Shown: positions 16,243-23,468, numbered from the stretch's first letter. The stretch is 25,922 nt of DNA from Azoarcus sp031556475 (GCA_031556475.1 JAVBSY010000092.1:1-25922), one strand, 5' to 3'. The notes: generated by a model from the letters alone, not told the origin. A program made the numbers and translations.

Positions 16243-16757
16243 GGCCGCGCGCCCTGCTCGCCTTGTTGCTCCTCGCCGGTATCGAGGTTTCGCCAGATAC
16301 GTTGCAAAAGCATGTGGAACGTCTGGCGCTCATCGGTGGTGAATCCCGCAAAGAGCGAGGCGATCCATGCGCTATGTTCGTCGAGCAGATTGCGCGCTGT
16401 CTTCCGCCCAAGCCCTGTCAGCACGACAGCGATCTTCCGCCGATCATCGAGACCGGAGCGTCGAGTGACGAATCCGTCGCGCTCGAGTCCATCGAGAAGC
16501 CCGGTGATCGTGGCGCGTGTCACGCCTGCCCTATCGGCCAGTTCATGAGGCGACAAACCGCCGGGTCGCTCATGTAGAAGGAACAAGAGCACGAACTTTC
16601 CTTCCGAAAGCCGGAATGGCGCAAGCCGGGCGGCGCAATCCCTGTCAATCGCGCTGGCAAGCGCCAGCATTTCGAAGCAAGCACGCATATTGCCCGTCTC
16701 GGCGGCAGTTCTACGTTCAGCTCTCTCCAGCAAGGCCAGGTGTTTTTGTTCCAGCAT
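16239..16757 (-). CDS. MarR family transcriptional regulator
   Basis: A 172-residue winged-helix repressor that would act as a dimer. Residues about 67-90 (LSPHELADRAGVTRATITGLLDGL) form the helix-turn-helix, ERDGFVTRRSGLDDRRKIAVVLT the beta wing with the family's DDRR, and helices at both ends make the dimer interface. Two Cys in the N-terminal third (positions 27 and 41) might serve in redox or electrophile sensing, which is speculation. It is the first gene of a three-gene operon and overlaps the repair-like gene by four bases. An 18-bp near-palindrome lies directly upstream and probably is its operator. The AGA, AGG, CTA and CGA codons are frequent here but scarce in the neighbouring core genes, suggesting foreign origin. 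Confidence 0.92.
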   Translation of the reverse strand: MLEQKHLALLERAERRTAAETGNMRACFEMLALASAIDRDCAARLAPFRLSEGKFVLLFLLHERPGGLSPHELADRAGVTRATITGLLDGLERDGFVTRRSGLDDRRKIAVVLTGLGRKTARNLLDEHSAWIASLFAGFTTDERQTFHMLLQRIWRNLDTGEEQQGEQGARP

Positions 16758-16759
16758 CT

Positions 16760-16777
16760 TTATACGCCGGCATATAA
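16760..16777. promoter_or_regulatory. Probable MarR operator palindrome
   Basis: TTATACGCCGGCATATAA is an 18-bp inverted repeat with one mismatched pair (TTATAcGCC / TTATAtGCC half-sites), beginning three bases upstream of the MarR ATG. Size, symmetry and place fit a MarR-dimer operator. It touches the candidate -10 hexamer at 16774-16779, so binding would block transcription. Confidence 0.65.
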
Positions 16778-16804
16778 TACGTCGCCTAATAATAACATCG
16801 TCAA
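16774..16804 (-). promoter_or_regulatory. Candidate promoter of the MarR operon
   Basis: On the minus strand TTGACG (16804-16799) and TATTAT (16779-16774) match the -35 and -10 consensus at five of six bases each. The 19-bp spacer is slightly long. The start point would fall about 10 bases before the ATG at 16757, giving a very short leader that is mostly operator. Confidence 0.5.
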
Positions 16805-17034
16805 CGCACCGATCTTGTCGGCTGCTTTCGTTCAGTTACATTGATCGCGCAGTAGATGCGCCTACACCGGGGCGAGTTCGGGTGACATTCTCATGCGCCG
16901 GCGTTTCCCCTTCATGAGGGTCAGGCGCGCATTTGTGTGCCGGCCTGCTTCTGTGCCGGTAAAGGCATCTCCCAAACCTCAACAGTCAAAAAATGTCTGT
17001 CTCGGTCGAAGTCTGCCCCAGGCAAGGGGACAAG
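16805..17034. other. Non-coding or decayed stretch upstream of the MarR operon
   Basis: This is the unexplained part of the 365-bp gap between the MarR gene and the Fe(2+)-trafficking gene. It is less GC-rich than the core genes. A minus-strand open frame ends at 16862 with an Arg-rich tail (MKGKRRRMRMSPELAPV from an ATG at 16915), but no ribosome binding site precedes it and I recognise no family. It may be debris from the same insertion that left the recombinase fragment, or simply spacer. Confidence 0.35.
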
Positions 17035-17070
17035 AAAAACGGAACGAACCAAACAGGCCGTTCCGTTTTT
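17035..17070 (-). terminator. Intrinsic terminator after the Fe(2+)-trafficking gene
   Basis: A perfect 12-bp inverted repeat AAAAACGGAACG / CGTTCCGTTTTT encloses a 12-base loop. The stem ends in a T5 run on both strands, so it is bidirectional. On the minus strand it lies about 50 bp after the stop at 17123 and would separate this gene from the MarR operon downstream. Confidence 0.85.
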
Positions 17071-17122
17071 CTCAACGCGCTTGCGCTGATTTCCTGGTGA
17101 CTTTCTTCGCCGTCGCGCCGAA

Positions 17123-17395
17123 TCACTGCCCCGTCGGCACGTAACCGCTGACCTGATCGGCGCCTCCGCCGAAGAAATGCTTTTCCATCTGCTCGGCCAG
17201 GTACTTGCGTGCCCGCGCGTCCATCAGATTGAGCCGGTTCTCGTTGATCAGCATGGTCTGATACTTGACCCACTGCTGCCACGCTTCCTTCGACACATTG
17301 GCAAAGATCCGCTTGCCCAACTCTCCCGGCACCGGCGGTAAATCGAGCCCCTCCGCCTCCCGGCCGAGCTTCACGCAATTGACCATGCGAGTCAT
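17123..17395 (-). CDS. Fe(2+)-trafficking / oxidative damage protection protein (YggX family)
   Basis: A 90-residue cytosolic protein, exactly the family length. In enterobacteria YggX protects Fe-S clusters against superoxide and lowers the intracellular labile iron. The sequence follows the family throughout: VNCVKLGREAEGLDLPPVPG with the single conserved Cys, LGKRIFANVSKEAWQQWVKYQTMLINENRLN, and ARKYLAEQMEKHFFGGG. ATG at 17395 (MTRMVNC) is preferred over an ATG at 17425 because homologues start there and GGATGG lies upstream. It is closed by its own bidirectional terminator and lies 93 bp after the GGDEF gene, so it is probably transcribed alone. I leave the symbol blank as family names differ. 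Confidence 0.95.
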   Translation of the reverse strand: MTRMVNCVKLGREAEGLDLPPVPGELGKRIFANVSKEAWQQWVKYQTMLINENRLNLMDARARKYLAEQMEKHFFGGGADQVSGYVPTGQ

Positions 17396-17440
17396 ATTTC
17401 CATCCTTTTCAACGATGCGGTTCATACACGCGAAAGCGAT

Positions 17441-17446
17441 ATTCTA
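17441..17446 (-). promoter_or_regulatory. Possible -10 box for the Fe(2+)-trafficking gene (TAGAAT)
   Basis: TAGAAT matches the -10 consensus at five of six positions on the minus strand, about 45 bases before the ATG at 17395. A start point near 17434 fits that ATG and not the one at 17425. No good -35 is present. A 6-bp inverted repeat (GTGCAG 17447-17452, CTGCAC 17468-17473) sits directly upstream and might be a regulatory site. Confidence 0.3.
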
Positions 17447-17488
17447 GTGCAGCCATCGACTGCCTGCCTGCACGGGTAACGCACTCAC

Positions 17489-19195
17489 TCAAGTCGCCGG
17501 AGCCGCCGGCGTTGCCATGCCATCGGCGTATGGCCGCGCCACCGTCCAGCGATTGCGCCCACCGTTCTTGGAACGGTACATGGCTTCATCGGCGGCGGCG
17601 ATCAATTCTTCGCCCCCATCGGCGTGCATCGGATAGAGCGCAATGCCGATGCTTGCCGTAACCCCAGCCGCCTCGCCCTCGAACGTGAAACGCAGAGCAC
17701 CGACGCCCTCGACAAGACGGCTCGCCAGTTCCGACAGTTCCCGTTCGTTCGTGCTCGATACCAGCACGCAGAATTCGTCGCCGCCCACGCGGAAGAACAT
17801 TTCGTTGCGGCGGATGATACGCCCCACCCCTTCGGCCAATTTGACCAACACCTCGTCCCCCGCCTGATGGCCGAAACGGTCGTTGATCGGCTTGAAGCCA
17901 TCGAGGTCGATCGCCACCAGCCCGACCTGAACACCCCCGTGGCGCTTGGCCTCGGCCAACTGGCGCTCCAGTTCCTCATGGAAGCGGCGGCGGTTGTAGA
18001 GATTCGTCAGCGGATCCCGCTCGGCCAGGGCCACGAGTTGCTCGGCGATACGGTGCTGCTCGGTGACATCCTCGTAAATCCACACCCGGCCGATGCCGCC
18101 CCGCCCTTCTCCGCCCGCAACGACCGCCGACACGTCGGTAATGATGCGGCCGTCCTTGAGGCGGGTTTCGTGCGGCTCGCTCGCCACCGCGCTGGATTCG
18201 AGCACGGCGCGAATATGGGCGATCAGTTCGTCGGGGGACTCGACCAATGGCAGCACCCGGCTTTGCAATACGACGTCGCGAAAACCGATCGGACTCTCCT
18301 CCGGGCCGTGACCCCATATCTCCAACACCGCACGGTTGAAATAGAGCACGCGGTGGTCGCGGTCGATGAACAGAATACCGAGCCGGATCAAGTTGAGCAG
18401 CGCCGCCATACGCTGGCGCTCGTCGTTGCTGCGCGACAGGTAATGCTCGCGCAGCGCCTGGGCACGGCGCAGTTCGGCCACCGTTTCGAGCAGTTTGTAT
18501 TCGGTTTCCTTGCGCGCCTGGATGTCCTCGGCGGACATGCGCACGCCGACCAACACGCCGCCATCGTCCAGAATCTGCCGCCAACGGCACGCCACCCAAC
18601 CCGAGCCCCCATCGCGACGCGCCAAACGCATTTCGAAGTGCTGCTCGCCACCGCTTTCGAGCACCTGCGTGGCCGCCTGCAGGCAATAGCGGCGGTCGGA
18701 TTCGTGCACCAGAAGCGCGATCGCGTTATCCGCGGCCAGGCAGTCCTCCGGCGTATGGCCGGTAAGCCGTTCGATCGACGGCGTGATCCAGGACAGACGC
18801 CCCTGGGTATCGAACAAGGCCTCGACACCGTAGATCCCCTCGGCCACCTGTCGCAGCAGCGCCATGCGGCGGGCTGCCACATCGATCTGCTGCAGCGGCT
18901 GGGAACGCCCGCCGACACTCTCCAGAACACTGATCCGGCCAATGGCGCCGGCATCGTACAAAGACGCCACCTTGACCAGCAGCCGCTCCTCTTCCCTGGA
19001 GCGCGAGTGCGCCTGAGCCTGCAGATGCCGGCGTGTGCACATCGTGACAAGCATACCGATCAGCAGCGCGCACAAAACGATCATTGGCCACGCCGGCTGC
19101 AGCCACTCCCCGGCCGCCAGCGCCAGCACGATGGCCACGAAGGCGCCGATGCCCACATAGAGAGTGGTCAAGGACGACCACGGCGACAGTCTCAA
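17489..19195 (-). CDS. Membrane PAS-PAS-GGDEF diguanylate cyclase
   Basis: A 568-residue signalling protein expected to make cyclic di-GMP from two GTP. Two hydrophobic segments (about 11-29 and 35-53) form a membrane hairpin. A linker and PAS domain follow (about 112-225, with SWITPSIERLTGHTPEDCL), then a helical linker, a second PAS (about 262-385, LGILFIDRDHRVLYFNRAVLEIWG) and a GGDEF domain (about 386-552) with DPLTNLYNRRRF, DLDGFKPINDRFGHQAGDEVL and the intact active site RVGGDEF. The inhibitory I-site is RRNE instead of RxxD, so product feedback is probably weakened. No EAL domain. The start is a TTG at 19195, well supported by GGGGAGG a few bases upstream; no ATG fits better. It lies 58 bp after argA and may share its transcript. 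Confidence 0.93.
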   Translation of the reverse strand: MRLSPWSSLTTLYVGIGAFVAIVLALAAGEWLQPAWPMIVLCALLIGMLVTMCTRRHLQAQAHSRSREEERLLVKVASLYDAGAIGRISVLESVGGRSQPLQQIDVAARRMALLRQVAEGIYGVEALFDTQGRLSWITPSIERLTGHTPEDCLAADNAIALLVHESDRRYCLQAATQVLESGGEQHFEMRLARRDGGSGWVACRWRQILDDGGVLVGVRMSAEDIQARKETEYKLLETVAELRRAQALREHYLSRSNDERQRMAALLNLIRLGILFIDRDHRVLYFNRAVLEIWGHGPEESPIGFRDVVLQSRVLPLVESPDELIAHIRAVLESSAVASEPHETRLKDGRIITDVSAVVAGGEGRGGIGRVWIYEDVTEQHRIAEQLVALAERDPLTNLYNRRRFHEELERQLAEAKRHGGVQVGLVAIDLDGFKPINDRFGHQAGDEVLVKLAEGVGRIIRRNEMFFRVGGDEFCVLVSSTNERELSELASRLVEGVGALRFTFEGEAAGVTASIGIALYPMHADGGEELIAAADEAMYRSKNGGRNRWTVARPYADGMATPAAPAT

Positions 19196-19253
19196 TCCGT
19201 CCTCCCCGGCGAACTGCGACGAGCGCCCGCGATGGAAAGTAACAATCCGAACC

Positions 19254-20663
19254 TCATAAGGCCTTCACGAACACCTTGGAACGACGTTGCAGGTTATAGA
19301 GCTCGCGCTTCTGGCGCGGCAGCGCCTCGGGACCGATTTCGCTGAAACCGCGCTCGCGAAACCAATGCGCGGTACGGGTGGTGAGAACGAACAGGCGTTC
19401 GAGCCGTTGCGCCCGTGCGCGTTGCTCAATACGGCGCAAAAGCTGATCGCCCAAGCCGCTGCGACGATATTCGGGCATCACTGCGAGGCAGGCCAGCTCG
19501 GCGGCGTTATCCTCGCTGAACGGATAGAGCGCGGCGCAGCCGACAAGCATGCCGTCGTATTCGACAACGGTGAAACGCTCGATCTCCTGCTCCAGCAGTT
19601 CGCGTCCGCGCCGTACCAGCGTACCGTCGGCCTCCATCGGCGAAATCAGCATGACCAATGCGGCCACGTCGTCGATGCCGGCCTCGCGCAGGCGGAACAG
19701 CGGATCGCGTGCAACCACGGTGCCGACGCCGGCATGGGTGAAAAACTCCAGCAACAGCCCGCCATCCTTGTCGCGGTCGAGCAGATGGCTGCGCGCCACG
19801 CCCTGGCGCACCGCGCGAATGGCGCACGGCAGGTAGAGGTGCAGGTCTTCGGTCATGCCCTCGCCGCTTTCCAGCTTGCGCTGCGCCTCGTCGGCGGTCA
19901 CGGAGTCGATCAACTTGCCGTCGCCGTCGAGCAGGCCCGGCGCATCGCACAGGTAGATCAGCTTTTCCGCCTTCAGCGCCACGGCTACCGCCTCGGCGAC
20001 TTCTTCCATGCACATGTTGAAAATTTCGCCGGCGGGCGATACGCCCAGAGGCGTGATCAGTACCACGTTCTGCTGGTCCAGATCGGCATTGATCTCCTCG
20101 GCAATCACCTTGCGCACGGCGCCGGTGAACTGGAAATCGATGCCGTCGACTACGCCGATCGGACGCGCGGTGATGAAATTGCCCCCGGTCACACGTATGT
20201 AACCGCCCGCCATCGGCGTATTGGGCAGGCCCTGGGACAGCAGCGCCTCGACTTCGAAACGGGTGACCGCCATCGCCGCCTTGACGCTTTCGAGCGTGGC
20301 GGAATCGGTTACGCGCACACCGTTGTGAAAACGCGCCTCGAGACCACGGCGGGCCACTTCCTCGTCGATCTGCGGCCGCGCGCCATGTACCAGCACAAGG
20401 CGGATACCGAGTGCGGCGAGCAGATTGCAGTCGTAGGCGAGGCTTTGCGCACGCTCTCCCGCCGCGACCTCGCCGCCGAAGCCGACAACGAATGTCTTGC
20501 CGCGAAAGGCATGGATATAGGGCGCCGCCCCGCGCACCCAGGCAACAAACTGCGCGGGAGAAGCGGCATCGTCAGCCACCGGAACAGCGGGGGAGGAATC
20601 GGCTTTCAAATGTTCTCCAAACGAAACATCCGACGACGGATCGAATCGCCCCACAACAGCCAT
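19254..20663 (-). CDS. argA: Amino-acid N-acetyltransferase (N-acetylglutamate synthase)
   Basis: Acetylates glutamate with acetyl-CoA, the first step of arginine synthesis. The 469 residues have an amino-acid-kinase-like domain (about 36-290: FRGKTFVVGFGGEV, LVLVHGARPQIDEE, TGGNFITARPIGVVDG, VVLITPLGVSPAGE), which binds the feedback inhibitor arginine in this class. A GNAT domain follows (about 325-469) with LACLAVMPEYRRSGLGDQLL for acetyl-CoA and FVLTTRTAHWFRERGFSE. The start is taken at ATG 20663, which has a poor Shine-Dalgarno. A TTG at 20609, preceded by TGGAGA, would remove 18 residues that are atypical in composition and brings the N-terminus closer to homologues, so it is a serious alternative. 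It is 128 bp after rsmE and 58 bp before the GGDEF gene. Confidence 0.95.
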   Translation of the reverse strand: MAVVGRFDPSSDVSFGEHLKADSSPAVPVADDAASPAQFVAWVRGAAPYIHAFRGKTFVVGFGGEVAAGERAQSLAYDCNLLAALGIRLVLVHGARPQIDEEVARRGLEARFHNGVRVTDSATLESVKAAMAVTRFEVEALLSQGLPNTPMAGGYIRVTGGNFITARPIGVVDGIDFQFTGAVRKVIAEEINADLDQQNVVLITPLGVSPAGEIFNMCMEEVAEAVAVALKAEKLIYLCDAPGLLDGDGKLIDSVTADEAQRKLESGEGMTEDLHLYLPCAIRAVRQGVARSHLLDRDKDGGLLLEFFTHAGVGTVVARDPLFRLREAGIDDVAALVMLISPMEADGTLVRRGRELLEQEIERFTVVEYDGMLVGCAALYPFSEDNAAELACLAVMPEYRRSGLGDQLLRRIEQRARAQRLERLFVLTTRTAHWFRERGFSEIGPEALPRQKRELYNLQRRSKVFVKAL

Positions 20664-20724
20664 CGGGTCAATGTCATAAGTAGGAAATTCTATCGGATAT
20701 GGTCAAGTTGTAGGCATTCCGCCT

Positions 20725-20750
20725 CGCCGATGAATTGCAACAATTCGGCG
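20725..20750 (-). other. Hairpin in the rsmE-argA gap
   Basis: CGCCG (ATG bulge) AATTG, loop CAA, CAATTCGGCG forms a ten-pair hairpin 42 bp after the rsmE stop. No T-run follows on the minus strand, so it is either a weak terminator, a processing site or chance. Confidence 0.3.
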
Positions 20751-20791
20751 GCGCTCCACCTCGTTCCTGACAATGCCAACGGCAAGGACGA

Positions 20792-21517
20792 TCAGGAAAA
20801 ATCCCCCCAGACCGTCTGCAATGCCGCCAATGCCGCCAGCCCGGCCGTTTCGGTGCGCAAGACACGCGGCCCAAAGCGAAGACCGATGCAGCCCGCCGCC
20901 CGGCAAAGCGCCAGTTCGTCCTCGCTCCAGCCGCCTTCCGGCCCGATCAGCAGGTAAAGCACGCCTTCCGGTCGAACCAGCCCCGCCACACCATGCTCGC
21001 CACCCGGCATCAGCACGAATTTCGCTACGTCGCGGTGTGCCGCCAACCAGGCAGCCAGCGTCGCCACCGGCACAATCTCGGGCACCCGGTTGCGGCCGCA
21101 TTGCTCGCATGCGGCAATGGCGACCTGCCGCCAGTGCTCGCGGCGCTTTTCCGCCCGTTCCCCATGCAGCTTCAGAACCGAACGCTCCGCCGCCAGCGGC
21201 ACAACGCCGGCCACACCCAGCTCCACGGCTTTCTGCACGATCCAGTCCATTTTGTCGCCACCGGCCAACCCTTGGACGAGAACGACTGCCAGCGGCGATT
21301 CCCGCTCCACCGCATCGTACTCTTCGATCACGGCGAAACCGGTCTTGCCGCGCAGCGCCAGGCGCGCCCGCGCCTCGCCGCCGTGGCCGTCGAACAACAC
21401 CACGGCATCGCCCTCACGCAACCGCAGTACGCGAAAAGCATGGTGGGCAATGGCATCGGGCAGGGAGAGTTCTCCCTGTGCGGGCAAGCGTTCGGCAAGG
21501 TAAAAACGCGGCGGCAT
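20792..21517 (-). CDS. rsmE: 16S rRNA (uracil(1498)-N(3))-methyltransferase
   Basis: SPOUT-class enzyme that methylates N3 of U1498 in 16S rRNA with S-adenosylmethionine. The 241 residues match the family. The N-terminal PUA-like part starts MPPRFYLAERL and contains HHAFRVLRLREGDAVVLFDGHGGE. The SPOUT part has LAGGDKMDWIVQKAVELGV, ERSVLKLHGERAEKRREHWRQVAIAACEQCGR, and the knot motifs LYLLIGPEGGWSEDE and FGPRVLRTETAGLAALAAL that bind the cofactor. It starts at ATG 21517 and is divergent from the thioredoxin-like gene across 230 bp. A perfect 9-bp tandem duplication lies 18-35 bp upstream of the start. Confidence 0.96.
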   Translation of the reverse strand: MPPRFYLAERLPAQGELSLPDAIAHHAFRVLRLREGDAVVLFDGHGGEARARLALRGKTGFAVIEEYDAVERESPLAVVLVQGLAGGDKMDWIVQKAVELGVAGVVPLAAERSVLKLHGERAEKRREHWRQVAIAACEQCGRNRVPEIVPVATLAAWLAAHRDVAKFVLMPGGEHGVAGLVRPEGVLYLLIGPEGGWSEDELALCRAAGCIGLRFGPRVLRTETAGLAALAALQTVWGDFS

Positions 21518-21534
21518 TCTCGTTGGCCTGTTCG

Positions 21535-21552
21535 GAACGTGTTGAACGTGTT
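21535..21552. repeat. Tandem 9-bp repeat upstream of rsmE
   Basis: GAACGTGTT occurs twice in direct succession (21535-21543, 21544-21552), 18-35 bp upstream of the rsmE start. It may be a regulator site in the divergent promoter region or a short duplication. Confidence 0.6.
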
Positions 21553-21681
21553 AATTCATCGGCGTCATCGGCGGCGATACCGCTGCATCGCCGGACCGGC
21601 GGCCCTGCACATGAGCCGCGCGGCAAACTTTTCCCAATGTACGCTCACGGTGGGGAAAAGGGGGATGGCCCGGCTGCTCTT

Positions 21682-21710
21682 TCGTCAATCGCCATGAGAT
21701 CATGTATAAC
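21682..21710 (+). promoter_or_regulatory. Candidate sigma-70 promoter for the thioredoxin-like gene
   Basis: TCGTCA (21682-21687) and TATAAC (21705-21710) match the -35 at four and the -10 at five of six bases, with the ideal 17-bp spacer. The start point near 21717 leaves a leader of about 30 bases, containing GGGAG before the ATG at 21748. Confidence 0.5.
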
Positions 21711-21747
21711 CCATAAATATGCTCGCATTTTACCGGGAGCCCCGCTT

Positions 21748-22311
21748 ATGGTGTCCTTGACCACCCCTTTGTGCGATTTTGGCTGGCCCGCACCGGCTTT
21801 CGACCTGCCGGGAACGGACGGAAAACGTCATACGCTGGCGTCGGCCCGCGGCCCAAAGGGTTTGCTGGTGATGTTCATCTGCAATCACTGCCCTTACGTG
21901 AAGGCGGTCATCGAACGCATCGTGCGCGACACGCGCGAATTGGCGTCACTGGGCATCGGCAGCATCGCCATCATGTCCAACGACCCGGCCGACTACCCCG
22001 AGGACGACTGGGACAACATGGTGCGCATCGCGCGTGAATTCGATTTCCCCTTTCCCTACGTGCTGGACGAAAGCCAACAGGTGGCAAAGGCTTATAGCGC
22101 CATCTGCACGCCTGACTTCTTCGGTTTCGACGCCACGCTCGGCCTGCAGTATCGCGGCCGGCTCGACGCCACCGGGCGCGGCCCGGCCACCGCGGAAGGG
22201 CGGCGCGAATTGTTCGAGGCGATGCAACGAGTCGCCGCCGGCGAAGGCGGGCCGCCAGAGCAGATACCGAGCATCGGCTGCTCGATCAAGTGGCGCAACG
22301 CCCAGACATGA
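21748..22311 (+). CDS. Thioredoxin-family protein (AhpC/TSA-like) with CNHC motif
   Basis: A 187-residue thioredoxin-fold protein. The N-terminal FGWPAPAFDLPGTDGKRHTLA is typical of peroxiredoxin/TlpA-like proteins. MFICNHCPYVKAVIERI carries the redox pair C-N-H-C at the usual place after beta-strand one, and AIMSNDPADYPEDDWDNM and YSAICTPDFFGFD (the cis-Pro loop, TP) follow. There is no signal peptide, so it is cytosolic. This subfamily is commonly annotated only as thioredoxin family protein; reductase or peroxidase activity is not shown. Start ATG 21748 has GGGAG ten bases upstream. Its stop overlaps the phosphatase start (ATGA). Confidence 0.9.
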   Translation: MVSLTTPLCDFGWPAPAFDLPGTDGKRHTLASARGPKGLLVMFICNHCPYVKAVIERIVRDTRELASLGIGSIAIMSNDPADYPEDDWDNMVRIAREFDFPFPYVLDESQQVAKAYSAICTPDFFGFDATLGLQYRGRLDATGRGPATAEGRRELFEAMQRVAAGEGGPPEQIPSIGCSIKWRNAQT

Positions 22312-23117
22312 CGACCGCCGCAGCCCGACTCGCCCGCGTCCGCGCGCTCGAATCCCTCGTCCGTGATGTTGCCCGCGCGGAAATCCTGCCCCGCTACCTG
22401 AAATCGGCGCGCAACCATAAGGCCGACGGCTCTCTCTTCACCGAAGCCGACATCGAATCCCAGCGCTGCTTCAGCGCGGCGTTGCCGCAACTCATCCCCG
22501 GCCCGGTACTGGGCGAGGAGATGAGCGCCGAGGCACAAGCCCGCCTGTGGAGCGAAGGGCGCGGCGGACTATGGTGCATCGACCCCATCGACGGCACCAC
22601 CAACTTCGCCAACGGCATTCCCTTTTTTTGCGTGTCGATCGCTTATCTGATCGACCATAAGCCGCGTTTCGGCGTGGTCTACAACCCGATCACCGACGAA
22701 TCCTTCTATGCTGCCCACGGTGCCGGCGCCTTTCTCAACGGTGTAGAGTTACCCCTGCGCCCCACTGCAACCCGTTTGCGCGACGCGGTAGCCGGCGTCG
22801 ACTTCAAGCGTATCAGCCACCACCTTGGCGATGAACTGGCGGTACGCCCGCCGTATTACTCGCAACGCAATTTCGGCTCCAGCGCGCTCGAATGGTGCTT
22901 CGTCGCCGCCGGTCGGCTGGACGTCTACCTGCACGGCGGCCAGATGTTGTGGGATTACGCCGCCGGCCACCTGATCCTGCTCGAAGCAGGTGGCCAGGCG
23001 GCCGCACTCGACGGAGGCGAGTTGATGGCGGGGCCGGCGGTCAAACGCGGCGTGGTCGCCGCCGCAAGCCCCGGCCTGTACACCCAGTGGCGGGCCTGGT
23101 TGCAAGCACACTCCTGA
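22308..23117 (+). CDS. Inositol monophosphatase-family phosphatase
   Basis: A 269-residue metal-dependent phosphatase of the IMPase/FBPase/CysQ superfamily. The metal-binding residues are in VLGEEM (Glu), WCIDPIDGTTNFANG (two Asp) and WDYAAGHLILLEAGG (Asp of the third site); the N-terminal DGSLFTEADIESQ supplies a further Asp/Glu pair. Substrates in this family include inositol 1-phosphate, PAP and fructose or sedoheptulose bisphosphates. The sequence does not settle which, though the prk and tkt neighbours make a sugar bisphosphate possible (inference). It overlaps the thioredoxin-like gene by four bases and is followed by a small protein 93 bp later. Confidence 0.92.
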   Translation: MTTAAARLARVRALESLVRDVARAEILPRYLKSARNHKADGSLFTEADIESQRCFSAALPQLIPGPVLGEEMSAEAQARLWSEGRGGLWCIDPIDGTTNFANGIPFFCVSIAYLIDHKPRFGVVYNPITDESFYAAHGAGAFLNGVELPLRPTATRLRDAVAGVDFKRISHHLGDELAVRPPYYSQRNFGSSALEWCFVAAGRLDVYLHGGQMLWDYAAGHLILLEAGGQAAALDGGELMAGPAVKRGVVAAASPGLYTQWRAWLQAHS

Positions 23118-23210
23118 ATCGACCGCGCCGGTCGCAAGGCAGTTTCGTTGCAGCACACAGCCTCGTATCATCGGCCAGCCGATAACCCTACTTTGCTCAC
23201 GGAAATAATC

Positions 23211-23468
23211 ATGTCCCAACCTTCGACTGCGGATGACCCCATCCTCGAACGTCGGCACCACCACCGTGTCCGCGAGATTTTTGCCGAAGCATACACGTTG
23301 ATCCTGCCTTTTTTCTCCGCCGAAAACCGCTGGGCCAACCTCACACTGGACCACCTCGCCTATCGAATCGTGCGGGAACACTACCCGGAGCTGTCGTCCG
23401 ACGAAGTGCATGTGCTCGTCGTCGCCGTCAAGCGCGTACATGCCGACGGCGGCCTGCCCTCCGACTGA
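23211..23468 (+). CDS. Small hypothetical protein preceding phosphoribulokinase
   Basis: An 85-residue soluble protein I cannot assign to a named family. It is rich in His, Glu and Arg (ILERRHHHRVREIFAEAY near residues 12-29), then has an aromatic stretch (LPFFSAENRWANLTLDHLAYRIVREHYPEL) and a final helix-like segment (SSDEVHVLVVAVKRVHADG). It appears all-helical without membrane segments or signal peptide and has no cysteine. ATG at 23211 is chosen over an upstream in-frame ATG at 23148, as GGAAAT precedes it and the composition changes there. Coding is supported by the G/C-biased third positions and tight placement 43 bp before prk. A role linked to prk is inference from position only. Confidence 0.72.
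   Translation: MSQPSTADDPILERRHHHRVREIFAEAYTLILPFFSAENRWANLTLDHLAYRIVREHYPELSSDEVHVLVVAVKRVHADGGLPSD

Noticed and set aside
19287..20957. Plus-strand open frame of 556 codons over argA
   Set aside because: Antisense shadow extending across argA, the rsmE gap and the end of rsmE; no domain resemblance.
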